Positions 27,305 through 36,444 of a stretch of DNA of 60,478 nt are shown in pieces (positions within the stretch are counted from its first letter, which is position 1; each line of letters opens with the position of its first letter). Position numbers and translations under genes: made by a program. The notes under the pieces were generated by a model. It saw nothing but the letters and a program-made list of their open reading frames with translations, was not told the DNA's origin and searched no databases. The stretch comes from Rhodospirillales bacterium (GTDB taxonomy: Bacteria > Pseudomonadota > Alphaproteobacteria > Acetobacterales > Acetobacteraceae), in contig JANXVC010000412.1 of NCBI GenBank assembly GCA_025351925.1, positions 1-60,478 of the forward strand, read 5' to 3'.

Positions 27305-28294
27305 ATGTCCAGCGCCGATCACCGCATCCCTGCCACCGTCGTCACTGGCTTCCTCGGCTCCGGCAAGACGACGCTGATCAACCGCATCCTCAGCGAGCGA
27401 CACGGCAAAAAGCTCGCCGTCATCGTCAACGAGTTCGGCGAGATCAGCATCGACGGCCAGCTCGTCATCCATGACGACCAGGCGCAGCTTGTCGAGTTCA
27501 ATAATGGCTGCCTGTGCTGCACGGTACGCGGCGACCTGATCGAAACGCTGGGCCGGCTGCAGGAACGCGCCGGCACGCTCGACGGCATCCTGATCGAAAC
27601 CACGGGGCTCGCCGACCCGGCCCCCGTCGCATCGACATTTTTCGCCGCCGACGAGGTGCGCGCCAACATCCGGCTCGACGCATTCGTCACCGTCGTCGAT
27701 GCGGTGAACCTCGAAATCAACCTCGCTCAGAGCAACGAGGCCGTCGAACAGGTCGCGTTCAGCGACATCATCCTCATCAACAAGACCGATCTGGTCACAC
27801 CAGCGCAAATCCAAGCGATCGAGGCGCGGCTTCGCAAGCTCAACCCGCTGGCGACGCTGCACCACACGACGAACGCCGATATCGACATCGCCAAGGTCAT
27901 CAACGTCGGCGCCTTCGACCTGGTGCAGAAGCTGGAGGTCGATCCCGAGTTCCTGGGCGACCACGAGCACGAGCACGACGCCGCAGTGGGATCGTTCGTG
28001 CTGCATGAGGAGCAGCCGATCGACATGAACCTATTCTCGCTCTGGATGAACGAATTGGCTCAGGCGCGCGGCGATGACCTGTATCGCACTAAAGGCATCT
28101 TCTACGCCCAGGGCTTCCGGGAGCGGGTGGTGTTCCAGAGCGTGCGCATGCTGACGACGATGCGGCCGGACCGGCTGTGGAACGACGGCGAGCAGCGCAT
28201 GTCGCAGTTCGTCGTCATCGGCAAGAACCTCGACCGCGAGGAGTTTGCCGCCGGGTTCGCGCGCTGCGTCGCCCGCGTGGCACGCGTCGCCTGA
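27305..28294 (+). CDS. CobW/COG0523-family GTP-dependent metallochaperone (copy 2)
   Basis: The 329-residue G3E GTPase has P-loop GFLGSGKTT (15-23), metal motif NNGCLCC (C69, C71, C72), ETTGLADPAP and NKTD, with a short His/Glu linker (DHEHEHD, 219-225) before the CobW C-terminal domain. It is clearly related to copy 1 at 17588 but has a much less His-rich linker, so metal preference may differ. It opens a four-gene unit with a 2Fe-2S ferredoxin-like protein, a DUF255 protein and a NiCoT permease, which points to nickel or cobalt handling. Confidence 0.9.
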   Translation: MSSADHRIPATVVTGFLGSGKTTLINRILSERHGKKLAVIVNEFGEISIDGQLVIHDDQAQLVEFNNGCLCCTVRGDLIETLGRLQERAGTLDGILIETTGLADPAPVASTFFAADEVRANIRLDAFVTVVDAVNLEINLAQSNEAVEQVAFSDIILINKTDLVTPAQIQAIEARLRKLNPLATLHHTTNADIDIAKVINVGAFDLVQKLEVDPEFLGDHEHEHDAAVGSFVLHEEQPIDMNLFSLWMNELAQARGDDLYRTKGIFYAQGFRERVVFQSVRMLTTMRPDRLWNDGEQRMSQFVVIGKNLDREEFAAGFARCVARVARVA

Positions 28295-28297
28295 TCG

Positions 28298-28669
28298 ATG
28301 GCGCGGGCCCGGGTCCAAGCCGCCGGCGATGGTCCCGAGCCGGTCTATCAGGTGCACGTGTTCTGTTGCACGAACGAGCGGCCGGAGACGCATTGGCGTG
28401 GCTCCTGCGCTCATAAGGGCAGCCGGGCGCTGTGCGACTACATGTGCCGGCTTGGCATGGTGATGGGCGCGCGCCGCATCCGCATCAACCACGCCGGCTG
28501 CATGAACGTCTGCGAGCATGGCCCTGTCATGGTGGTTTATCCCGAGGGCATTTGGTATAAGTACGAAACGCAAGCCGACGTCGCGGAGATCCTGCGCTGC
28601 CACGTCATGGACGGCGTCCCGGTGCAGCGCCTGATGGTCACGATCGACCCCGCCACGCTGCATGGCTGA
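28298..28669 (+). CDS. Thioredoxin-like (2Fe-2S) ferredoxin
   Basis: The 123-residue protein matches thioredoxin-like 2Fe-2S ferredoxins: VFCCTNERPE (C23/C24) and GSCAHKGS (C37) supply the first ligands, and HAGCMNVCEHGPVMVVYPEG (C68, C72) the second pair. Extra Cys are at 46, 50 and 101. It starts 3 bases after the CobW stop and overlaps the next gene by 8 bases, so the unit is tightly coupled. It would carry electrons or regulate; a reductive step in metal delivery is one possibility. Confidence 0.85.
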   Translation: MARARVQAAGDGPEPVYQVHVFCCTNERPETHWRGSCAHKGSRALCDYMCRLGMVMGARRIRINHAGCMNVCEHGPVMVVYPEGIWYKYETQADVAEILRCHVMDGVPVQRLMVTIDPATLHG

Positions 28670-30704
28670 ACCCCGCCCAGCGGGCACCCACAACCGCCTC
28701 GGGCTCAGCGACAGCCTCTACCTCCGCCAGCACAAGGACAACCCCGTCCACTGGCAGCCCTGGGACGACGAAGCCTTCGCTGTCGCCTCCGCGCAGGATA
28801 GGCCGATCCTGCTGTCGATCGGCTATGCCGCCTGCCATTGGTGCCACGTCATGGCGCGCGAGAGCTTCGCCGACCCGGCGACCGCCGCACTGATGAACGA
28901 GCTGTTTATCTGCATCAAGGTGGACCGGGAGGAACGGCCTGATCTCGACCGCTTTTACCTAGCGGCCGTGGCACGCCTAGGCCGGCCCGCTGGTTGGCCG
29001 CTGACCGCGTTCCTCACCCCGGACGGAACGCCGTTCAGCGGCGGTGGCTACTTCCCACCAGAGCCGCGTTTCGGCCTTCCCGCCTTCCGCGAGGTGCTGC
29101 GGGAGACCGCGGCCAGCTACCGTTCGGCGCCCGGCCGGGCCGCCGAGCTTGGCCGCGTCGTCATCGACGTCATCCAGGCCCGGCGTGCGGGCGGTGATGC
29201 CGATGTCTCGCCTATCCTGCTTGACCACGTCAGCCGCGCCCTCGCCGGCGGAATCGATGCACTGTATGGCGGTTTCGGCAATGACGGCCCAAAGTTCCTG
29301 CATGCGAGCGGGCATGAACTGCTGCTGCGTGCCTGGCAGCGCACCGGTGATGCGAATTATCTCAGCACAGTCGCAGGGTCGATGACGCAGATCGCAAACG
29401 GCGCGGTGTTCGACCATGTCGGCGGCGGGTTCCACCGCTACGCCGTCGATGACCGCTGGCGCGTGCCGCATTTCGAGAAGATGCTGAACGACAACGCGCT
29501 GATGATCCGGCTGTTGACGCAGCTTTGGCAGGCGACCAAGGACCCGCTATTCGCCGCCCGCACCCGCAGCACGATCAATTGGCTGTTACGCGAGATGCGC
29601 CTGCCCGGCGGCGGCTTCGCCTCGAGCGTCGCGGCGGACAGCGCCGACGGCGAGGGCGCGTTTTATCTCTGGACCGAGACCGAGCTGCGTGACGCCCTTG
29701 GCGATCAGACCCCGGCGTTCTTCAGCGCATTCGAAGCGGTCGCAGATGAGCGCCTTGCGGGACGGCTCGCGCTGATCCGCCCGTTCAAGGCGACCGCACC
29801 GACCCGTGACGACGCATTCGCCGCTGATCTCGCGACGCTGCGCGCGGTCCGTGAACAACGCGACCGGCCATTGCGCGACGGAAAATGCCTGGCTGATTGG
29901 AACGGCCTCGTAATCGCCGCCCTGGTCGAGGCAGGCTTGACGTTTGACCGGACGGATTGGATCACCGAGGCGCAGAATGCCTTCGACGCGGTGCTGCGGC
30001 GGCTCGGAGCCGGGTCACGCCTGGCGCATAGGGTGGCGGGCAGCGCGCTAGCCTCGGGGGCGATGCTCGATGACTACGCGGCGCTGGCGCTGGCAGCGCT
30101 GGCGCTGCATGAGGCGACCGCCGATCCCGCATTCCTCGACCACGCGCTCGGCTGGGAACAGGTCTTGGACACGCAGTTCTGGGACGACGAGGAGGGCGGC
30201 TATTTCCTGACCGCCATGGACGCCGAACAGCGCATCCCGCGGCAGAAACTCATCGACGAGAACTCATCCCCCGCCGGCAATGGCCTCATGCTGGGCGTGC
30301 TGGCCCGGCTGCACGGCCTTACCGGACGAGATCGCTTTCGGCACCGCTTCGAGGGAATCCTGCGCTGCTTTGCTGATCGCATGTCGCGCGCCGGGCTGCA
30401 GGCGGCAACGGCGCTCTGCAACAGCCAGGTGCTCGGACAGCTCACACAGGTCGTGGTCGTCGGCGATGGCGGGCCAGCGGCGGCACTTCGGCACGCGGCG
30501 GCACAGCACTATTTGGCGGACCGCCTGCTGGTGAGCACAGCCAGCGGCGCGACCTTGCCTGAGGGGCATCCGGCCCACGGCAAGGCCACGCCGCAGGACA
30601 GGCCCGCCGCCTATGTCTGCTTTGGGCCGCGCTGCCTGCCTCCGGTATGGACGGCCGAGGCGCTCAGTCATCTGCTTTGCAACCTACGAGGGGGAATTTC
30701 GTGA
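28662..30704 (+). CDS. DUF255 thioredoxin-domain protein (YyaL/SPATA20 family)
   Basis: The 680-residue protein has an N-terminal thioredoxin-fold domain beginning NRLGLSDSLYLRQHKDNPVHW with the CxxC motif ACHWCH (C58, C61) and the family hallmark KVDREERPDLDRFY. A long (alpha/alpha)6-type barrel follows, as in N-acylglucosamine epimerase-like enzymes (GGFHRYAVDDRWRVPHFEKM, LNDNALM). It is cytosolic. Substrate and role of this widespread family are not established. It overlaps both neighbours (8 bases upstream, 4 downstream). Confidence 0.9.
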   Translation: MAEPRPAGTHNRLGLSDSLYLRQHKDNPVHWQPWDDEAFAVASAQDRPILLSIGYAACHWCHVMARESFADPATAALMNELFICIKVDREERPDLDRFYLAAVARLGRPAGWPLTAFLTPDGTPFSGGGYFPPEPRFGLPAFREVLRETAASYRSAPGRAAELGRVVIDVIQARRAGGDADVSPILLDHVSRALAGGIDALYGGFGNDGPKFLHASGHELLLRAWQRTGDANYLSTVAGSMTQIANGAVFDHVGGGFHRYAVDDRWRVPHFEKMLNDNALMIRLLTQLWQATKDPLFAARTRSTINWLLREMRLPGGGFASSVAADSADGEGAFYLWTETELRDALGDQTPAFFSAFEAVADERLAGRLALIRPFKATAPTRDDAFAADLATLRAVREQRDRPLRDGKCLADWNGLVIAALVEAGLTFDRTDWITEAQNAFDAVLRRLGAGSRLAHRVAGSALASGAMLDDYAALALAALALHEATADPAFLDHALGWEQVLDTQFWDDEEGGYFLTAMDAEQRIPRQKLIDENSSPAGNGLMLGVLARLHGLTGRDRFRHRFEGILRCFADRMSRAGLQAATALCNSQVLGQLTQVVVVGDGGPAAALRHAAAQHYLADRLLVSTASGATLPEGHPAHGKATPQDRPAAYVCFGPRCLPPVWTAEALSHLLCNLRGGIS

Positions 30705-31762
30705 CCAGCCCGCTTACCCGCATGTTCAACGATCGCGCCGGCAGCCTGCGCGGGCCGATCACCGGCATCTACGCGCTGCTGCTGCTCGGCAACGTCGCCG
30801 CCTGGATCTGGGCCATCGTCCTGTTCCGCCATCAGCCGGTGCTGCTGGGCACGGCGCTGCTGGCCTATGGCTTCGGGCTGCGTCACGCCGTGGACGCCGA
30901 CCACATCGCCGCCATCGACAACGTCACCCGCAAGCTCATGCAGGAGGGCAAGCGGCCGGTCTCGGTCGGGCTGTTCTTTGCGCTGGGCCACTCCACCGTC
31001 GTGGTGCTGGTGGCCGCGGTCATCGCTGCCTCGACGGTCGCGCTGCAGGCGACGTTCGAGGGTTTCCGCGAGGTTGGCGGCGTGATCGCCACCAGCGTGT
31101 CCACGCTGTTCCTTTTCGTCATCGCGGCGATCAATCTGATGGTGCTGCTTGGCGTCTGGCGCACCTACCGGCACGTGCGGGCCGGTGGAGTGTATCAGGA
31201 GGCGGACCTCGACATCCTGCTCAACCAGCGCGGCCTGCTGGCGCGGCTGTTCCGCCCGGTGTTCCGCCTGATCACGCGGAGCTGGCACATGCTGCCGCTC
31301 GGCTTCCTGTTCGGCCTCGGGTTCGACACCGCGACGGAGATCAGCATCCTCGGCATCTCTGCGACCGAGGCGGCGCGCGGCGTCTCGATGTGGTCGATCA
31401 TGGTGTTCCCCGCGCTGTTCGCCGCCGGCATGACCCTGGTCGATACGACAGACGGCATCCTGATGCTCGGCGCCTATGACTGGGCCTACGTCAAGCCGAT
31501 GCGCAAGCTGTACTATAACCTGACGATCACCTCGGTGTCGGTCGTGGTCGCGGTGGTGATCGGATCGATTGAAGGCTTGCGGCTGATCGGCAATCAGCTT
31601 GCCCTCGACGGCGGCTTTTGGACCGGCGTCGCCCTGCTCAACGAAAACTTCAACACCCTCGGCTTCATCATCGTCGGCCTGTTCATCGTAAGCTGGGCCG
31701 TCTCGGCCGTGATCTACCGGGTCAAGGGCTTGGACCACGTAGAGGTCCGCCTCTCGCCTTAG
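30701..31762 (+). CDS. NiCoT-family nickel/cobalt permease (HoxN/NixA type)
   Basis: The 353-residue inner-membrane protein has the family signature RHAVDADHIAAIDNVTR (HX4DH) in its second helix, LGHSTVVV in the third and LGFDTATEI later, with eight expected transmembrane segments. I chose the GTG at 30701, which overlaps the DUF255 stop (GTGA) and has GAGGGGG 7 bases ahead, over a Met 18 codons upstream that lies inside DUF255. It imports Ni2+ or Co2+ with high affinity; which one cannot be told. No urease or hydrogenase is in the window. Its 3' end overlaps the convergent glycosyltransferase by 41 bases. Confidence 0.9.
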   Translation: MTSPLTRMFNDRAGSLRGPITGIYALLLLGNVAAWIWAIVLFRHQPVLLGTALLAYGFGLRHAVDADHIAAIDNVTRKLMQEGKRPVSVGLFFALGHSTVVVLVAAVIAASTVALQATFEGFREVGGVIATSVSTLFLFVIAAINLMVLLGVWRTYRHVRAGGVYQEADLDILLNQRGLLARLFRPVFRLITRSWHMLPLGFLFGLGFDTATEISILGISATEAARGVSMWSIMVFPALFAAGMTLVDTTDGILMLGAYDWAYVKPMRKLYYNLTITSVSVVVAVVIGSIEGLRLIGNQLALDGGFWTGVALLNENFNTLGFIIVGLFIVSWAVSAVIYRVKGLDHVEVRLSP

Positions 31763-32492
31763 CGGACCGGGCCCGGATTGCCGCCCGGCGCCGGGCCAGT
31801 GCCTCGATGATCAGCCGTGCGTGCATCTTGGTGAGCAGCAGGTTGTCTCGCCCGTAGCGAAAATGGGAAATCCCGCCCTGCTCCGGACGTAGGTAGCGCA
31901 CTGGGGCCGGCAGGTTGATTGCGGGAACGCCGGCCCAGCTCAGCCGGACAAGCGCCTCCGGATCAAAGTCAAAACGTCGCATCCGGCCCGACTGCTGCAT
32001 GATGGCGAGCAGCGTGCCGATTGGATAGACCCGGAAGCCGAACAGGCTGTCGCCGATACTCGGCTCGCCAGTTTCCAGCCGGGCCAGCCAGTTGGAGATG
32101 CGACGGCCGCCGACGCGGATCGCCGGAGCGTCTGGGCCGAATTGCGGGATGCCCAGCACCATGGCGTCTGGTTGCGCCTGGCTTGCCGCCATGAATGGCC
32201 GGATGTGGGCCGCTGAATGCTGGCCGTCCGCATCCATGACCAACGCATGGGTGAAGCCCGCGGTCGCTGCCAGGCGCAGCGCGTCGAACACCGCAGCACC
32301 CTTGCCGTGGTTCTGCTCCCGGCGGATCACCCGCAGGCCGACGTCTTCTATAAGGGTCGTGTCGGAGCCATCCGTGCTGCCGTCCACCACGACCCAGACT
32401 GCAGGCCATTCGACCTGCGCGACCTGCACGGTCTCCAGCAGACGCGGCCCGCTATTATAGCTGGGGATTACCACGAGTTGGGCCGTCGCCAT
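31722..32492 (-). CDS. Family 2 glycosyltransferase
   Basis: The 256-residue cytosolic enzyme has the GT2 start QLVVIPSYNSG, a nucleotide-binding VVVDGSTDGS, and the metal-binding MDADGQH motif (DxD type), followed by GDSLFGFRVYP. It transfers a sugar from a nucleotide- or lipid-linked donor; the C-terminal tail is basic. A GTG three codons upstream (32501) is an alternative start. Its end overlaps the permease gene, which is unusual for convergent genes but both frames are well formed. Confidence 0.82.
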   Translation of the reverse strand: MATAQLVVIPSYNSGPRLLETVQVAQVEWPAVWVVVDGSTDGSDTTLIEDVGLRVIRREQNHGKGAAVFDALRLAATAGFTHALVMDADGQHSAAHIRPFMAASQAQPDAMVLGIPQFGPDAPAIRVGGRRISNWLARLETGEPSIGDSLFGFRVYPIGTLLAIMQQSGRMRRFDFDPEALVRLSWAGVPAINLPAPVRYLRPEQGGISHFRYGRDNLLLTKMHARLIIEALARRRAAIRARSAKARGGPLRGPSP

Positions 32493-32584
32493 GCTTGCCA
32501 CCCGTCAAAACGACGACGGGACACGACCATATGGCTCGTATCCCGTCCCCGGCAGACTCCGCGACTAGTGTTGCAGCTCAGCCG

Positions 32585-34288
32585 TTAATGCGCGTGCGCC
32601 CCCGACGCGCCCACGCCGGTTTCTGAGCGGACATACTGTTCGAGGAACGCGGCCTGTTCGCGCTTAGCCCGCTGGCTGGAGTCGATTTTCGAGAACAGCC
32701 AAATGCCGATGAAGGCGAGCGGCACAGAGAATAGCGCTGGGTTGTCGTAGGGGAACACCGCGACGGTCGCCATATGGAAGGTGTCCACCCACACCGCTTT
32801 GCTCAGCACGATCATCAGCACGGCACTGATTAGGCCAAGGAAGCCGCCGACCAGGGCGCCGAGGGTCGTAGTGCCGCCCCAGAGGATAGACATCAGCAGC
32901 ACCGGGAAGTTGCAGCTTGCAGCAACCGAGAAGGCCAGGCCCACCATGAAGGCGACGTTCTGGTTCTCGAACACGTAACCCAGCAAGATCGCGACGATGC
33001 CGATGACGACTGCGGAGATCTTGGAGACGTTGATCTCCCGGCCCTCCGTCGTCCGTCCGCGAGCGATCACCGAGGCGTACAGGTCATGGCTCACCGCCGA
33101 AGCGCCGGCCAGCGTCAAGCCGGCCACCACCGCAAGGATGGTGGCGAAGGCGACGGCGGAGATGAAGCCAAAGAAGATGTCGCCGCCGACCGCGCGCGCG
33201 AGGTCGATCGCGGGCATGTTGGCGCCTCCGAGCAGATCCTTTACTTTATCGAAGCTGCCATTGCCGCCGACCTTGTAATAGCTCGCGTCGTTCATCAGAA
33301 AGCTGATGGCGCCGAAGCCGATGATGAAGGTCAGGATGTAAAAATAGCCAATCAGGCCCGTAGCATACAGCACGGACTTGCGGGCGGCTTTGGCGTCGGA
33401 GACGGTGAAGAACCGCATGAGGATGTGCGGCAGCCCGGCCGTCCCAAAGATCAGCGCAAGGCCGAGCGAAATCGTCGAGATCGGATCGGCGACGAAGGCT
33501 CCCGGCGCCATGATGGCGTCGCCCTTGGGATGAACCTGCACGGCGGCCTCAAACATCGCGTTCGGGCTGAAGCCGAAGTGGATCAGCACCATGAGCGCCA
33601 TAAAGGTCGCGCCGCCGAGCAGCAGGCAGGCCTTGATGATCTGCACCCAGGTTGTCGCCTTCATGCCGCCGAACACGACATAGACGATCATCAGCACGCC
33701 GACGATCGGCACGGCGACGGCATACGGCAACCCGAACAGCAGCTGGATCAGCTTGCCGGCGCCGACCATCTGCGCGATCAGGTAGAATGAGACGACGATG
33801 AGCGTGCCGATGGCCGAGAGCACGCGAATCGACGTTTGATCGAGGCGGAAGGCGGCGACGTCGGCGAAGGTGAACTTGCCGAGGTTGCGCAGGCGTTCCG
33901 CGATGGTGAACAGCACGATCGGCCAGCCGACGAGGAAGCCGATTGAGTAAATCAGCCCGTCGAAGCCGTTGGAGAACACCAGGCCGGAGATGCCGAGGAA
34001 CGACGCCGCCGACATGTAGTCGCCCGCGATGGCCAGGCCGTTCTGCCCGGCCGTGATGCCGCCGCCGGCTGCGTAGAAATCGGACGCCGACTTTGTCTGC
34101 CGCGCCGCCCGATAGGTAATCCCAAGCGTGAACAGCACGAAGATCAGGAAGATGACGACGGCCGTGATATTCAGGCCTTGTTTCTCAACCGCCCCCTCGA
34201 TGGCGCCAGCGGCCCACGCGGTGCCCGGATAGGTGAAAGCCGCCAGTGCAATGATCAGGGCTGGCACGCAGGCCATCAGCCGCCTCAT
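32585..34288 (-). CDS. actP: Cation/acetate symporter ActP
   Basis: The 567-residue sodium:solute symporter has a cleavable-looking N terminus and about 13 further helices. The family-typical segment [27 protein letters not shown] lies near residues 75-101. ActP imports acetate, and sometimes glycolate or other short monocarboxylates. Its ATG overlaps the stop of the DUF485 gene by 4 bases, the usual ActP operon layout. Acetate import could serve two-carbon metabolism with the nearby thiolase, but no direct link is visible. Confidence 0.92.
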   Translation of the reverse strand: MRRLMACVPALIIALAAFTYPGTAWAAGAIEGAVEKQGLNITAVVIFLIFVLFTLGITYRAARQTKSASDFYAAGGGITAGQNGLAIAGDYMSAASFLGISGLVFSNGFDGLIYSIGFLVGWPIVLFTIAERLRNLGKFTFADVAAFRLDQTSIRVLSAIGTLIVVSFYLIAQMVGAGKLIQLLFGLPYAVAVPIVGVLMIVYVVFGGMKATTWVQIIKACLLLGGATFMALMVLIHFGFSPNAMFEAAVQVHPKGDAIMAPGAFVADPISTISLGLALIFGTAGLPHILMRFFTVSDAKAARKSVLYATGLIGYFYILTFIIGFGAISFLMNDASYYKVGGNGSFDKVKDLLGGANMPAIDLARAVGGDIFFGFISAVAFATILAVVAGLTLAGASAVSHDLYASVIARGRTTEGREINVSKISAVVIGIVAILLGYVFENQNVAFMVGLAFSVAASCNFPVLLMSILWGGTTTLGALVGGFLGLISAVLMIVLSKAVWVDTFHMATVAVFPYDNPALFSVPLAFIGIWLFSKIDSSQRAKREQAAFLEQYVRSETGVGASGAHAH

Positions 34289-34650
34289 CGGCCCATCTCC
34301 TGCTTCAACTGCTCGGTCAGGTCGTCGAAGCGCCCATTCGCCCGGACCACATAGACGCCAGTCAGCACGAAGGCGGAGAGAATTACGCCCAGGCCGAGCA
34401 CGATTCCCAGCGAGATCGAGCTGCCGCTGGCGATCTTCTGTGCGAGCAGCGGCTTATCGAACGCGACCAGCAGGATGAAGCCCAGATAGATGACGAGCAT
34501 CAGCACCGAAAGAGTCCAGCCAAACTTGCCGCGACTCGAAACCAGTTCCTGGAACTTCGGATTGCGCAAGATATTCTGATAGTTGCTGGTATTCGCCCCC
34601 GCAGCCGTTCGGCCCCCGAGAGCGGCTGGAGCCGTCGCGTTCACACTCAT
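34285..34650 (-). CDS. DUF485 small membrane protein, ActP partner
   Basis: The 121-residue inner-membrane protein has two hydrophobic helices (about 44-66 and 79-104) and the family core [22 protein letters not shown]485 proteins (YjcH in E. coli) precede actP in most genomes and are thought to assist the symporter. The N-terminal 30 residues are Ala/Thr/Gly-rich and longer than usual. Confidence 0.9.
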   Translation of the reverse strand: MSVNATAPAALGGRTAAGANTSNYQNILRNPKFQELVSSRGKFGWTLSVLMLVIYLGFILLVAFDKPLLAQKIASGSSISLGIVLGLGVILSAFVLTGVYVVRANGRFDDLTEQLKQEMGR

Positions 34651-34810
34651 TCTGGTCTCGCTCCCTTGAGCCTGTTTTTGTCAAACTCGGCAGGACCAGC
34701 CATGTTTTGGAATCCGTTGTCAAGGGCGTGCTGTGCCACTGGATTTCCACCGTCCAGAGCTTTTTCCGATCGAAGTGGATTGGAAAAAACCTCTAGCTAT
34801 TTGTTTTATC

Positions 34811-34853
34811 GAGCAACATCCGACCAAAAAAGCAGATTGGTCGGATGTTGCTC
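34811..34853. repeat. Perfect 17-bp inverted repeat (intergenic hairpin)
   Basis: GAGCAACATCCGACCAA (34811-34827) pairs perfectly with TTGGTCGGATGTTGCTC (34837-34853) around a 9-base loop. It lies 30 bases beyond the stop of the flavoprotein gene and upstream of the DUF485 gene. It could be a terminator for the flavoprotein gene, but neither flank has a proper T tract. Length and perfection also fit a mobile or dispersed intergenic repeat. Confidence 0.8.
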
Positions 34854-34882
34854 TAGTTCCGAACCAGCGTACCCATCGAACG

Positions 34883-36136
34883 CTACACGGCGACGCTGGC
34901 CTGCTCCGGCTGATGCACGGCAACCCGTTCAGTGCGGCGCTGCCCATCGCCGAGATGCGAAAGGTGCCGCGACACGCGCTCGGCAGCAAACCGCGCACCA
35001 TAGATGAACCGCATCGACGGACCGAAGGTGGCGGCTCCCATGAAGCCGGCGAAGTGGAGGCCGGGCACAGACGACTCGAAGGAGCGGTTGAGCAACGGGG
35101 CACCGTGGATTGTCTCGATATCACCCTGTATTTGCTCAAGGAATGGCAAGCGACTGATTTCGGGTCGGTAGCCCGTCGCGGCGATGACGTGATCGGCGGC
35201 GAGTTCAACTGGTCCCTCTGTGGTGTCCACCGAAAGATGCGCCGCGTCGCCCTGCATCTGGACACTGCGCAGGCTGCCGGTATGGATCGGGATCACGCCG
35301 TCAACACGGTGCTTGATCCAGCCTGACCCGGCGGGAGCAAACAGGCCGTATGCCTTGGCGTAGCGGGTGCTTTGCGGCAGGTAGCTGAACTCATACGGCC
35401 GCTCGGACCAGAACCAGGTGCGCCAGCCGGGTCCCAGGCCGAAATTGGGACGCCGCACCCGCTGCCATGCATTGCGGCGGACGTTTGGCTTGTCCTCGTT
35501 CTTCGGCTCATACCACTTGAGCGGCCTCCGGGTCAGCATGGTGACCTCGGCGCCCTGTTCGTTGAGCAGGGCGGACAGCTCGCACGCCGACTGACCGGCG
35601 CCGATAACGGTGACCCGGCGGCCGTTGAACTTCGACAGGTCGTTATGCGCCGAGCTGTGCGACACCATGCCGGACGGCAGCGACGCGAGACTCTCTGGAA
35701 CATGGCGCAGGGACAACAGCCCGGTCGCGACGACGACCTTGCGGGCCGAAAGCGTCTCGCCGGAGTCGAGGGTCAGGCGAAAGCCGCCGCCGAACCGTGT
35801 GATCTCCACGATCCGGGCCTCGTCCACCTCGCCGACGTAGCGCCGCTGGAACTCTTGACCGTATTCCGCCACCACGTCGCCGCGCACCCGCAGGCCGATC
35901 GGCGAATATTCGGTCCGGCCGCTCTCTCGGTAGAAACGCTCCAGCGGAAACTCGTTATTCGGGGCGGCGATGTTGCTCGCGAACGCGTCCGACTTGAGCG
36001 TCAGCCCCTTCGGCATGTGATCCCGCCACATCCCCATCGGCTTGCCGAACACCCGGAAAGGAATACGCTGATGGCGCAGGTGGGCCGCAACCGACAGGCC
36101 GTATGGCCCCGCACCAATTACGACGACTTCAACCAA
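34883..36136 (-). CDS. FAD/NAD(P)-dependent monooxygenase-like flavoprotein
   Basis: The 417-residue protein has two dinucleotide-binding sites: FAD at VVVIGAGPYGLSVA (4-17) and NAD(P) at VTVIGAGQSACELS (about 175-188), plus the ATGYRPEIS motif of flavin monooxygenase-like enzymes. It belongs to the FMO/N-hydroxylase-related group. The Baeyer-Villiger fingerprint FxGxxxHxxxW is absent: the corresponding region reads SHSSAHNDLSKFNGRR. Substrate unknown. It is followed by a long perfect hairpin. Confidence 0.82.
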   Translation of the reverse strand: MVEVVVIGAGPYGLSVAAHLRHQRIPFRVFGKPMGMWRDHMPKGLTLKSDAFASNIAAPNNEFPLERFYRESGRTEYSPIGLRVRGDVVAEYGQEFQRRYVGEVDEARIVEITRFGGGFRLTLDSGETLSARKVVVATGLLSLRHVPESLASLPSGMVSHSSAHNDLSKFNGRRVTVIGAGQSACELSALLNEQGAEVTMLTRRPLKWYEPKNEDKPNVRRNAWQRVRRPNFGLGPGWRTWFWSERPYEFSYLPQSTRYAKAYGLFAPAGSGWIKHRVDGVIPIHTGSLRSVQMQGDAAHLSVDTTEGPVELAADHVIAATGYRPEISRLPFLEQIQGDIETIHGAPLLNRSFESSVPGLHFAGFMGAATFGPSMRFIYGARFAAERVSRHLSHLGDGQRRTERVAVHQPEQASVAV

Positions 36137-36444
36137 CCAATTTCTCCTGCGCCATCAAGCCAGCCCGTAGAGTGTGGCGCCGATTTTGACGTGCGCTACC
36201 CACGCCGACCACTCTCATGATGAAGCGGTAGAGGTCCGGTCCGCGCCCGTCTTGGACAAAACGATCTAGGCCAAGGCTGGCGATGGCCTATGCGTGCAGT
36301 GTACCGCGCGCGAGACCGCAACAGCAATTTCTATTCCGCAACGAAAACCCAACCCAAACAAATGCTATTGCTAATTCGCACTGAACCGGGTTACAGTTTG
36401 GGTATGGCGGTGCATCCAAAGCACGGTCCGCTGAGGAGTGTGTT
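36137..36444. other. Intergenic region (308 bp), no gene supported
   Basis: This region between two divergently transcribed genes must hold both promoters. It is moderately AT-rich in its right half (36320-36400). GAGGAG about 8 bases before 36445 is the ribosome site of the PEP-CTERM gene. I see no open frame, operator or RNA I can support. Confidence 0.4.
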
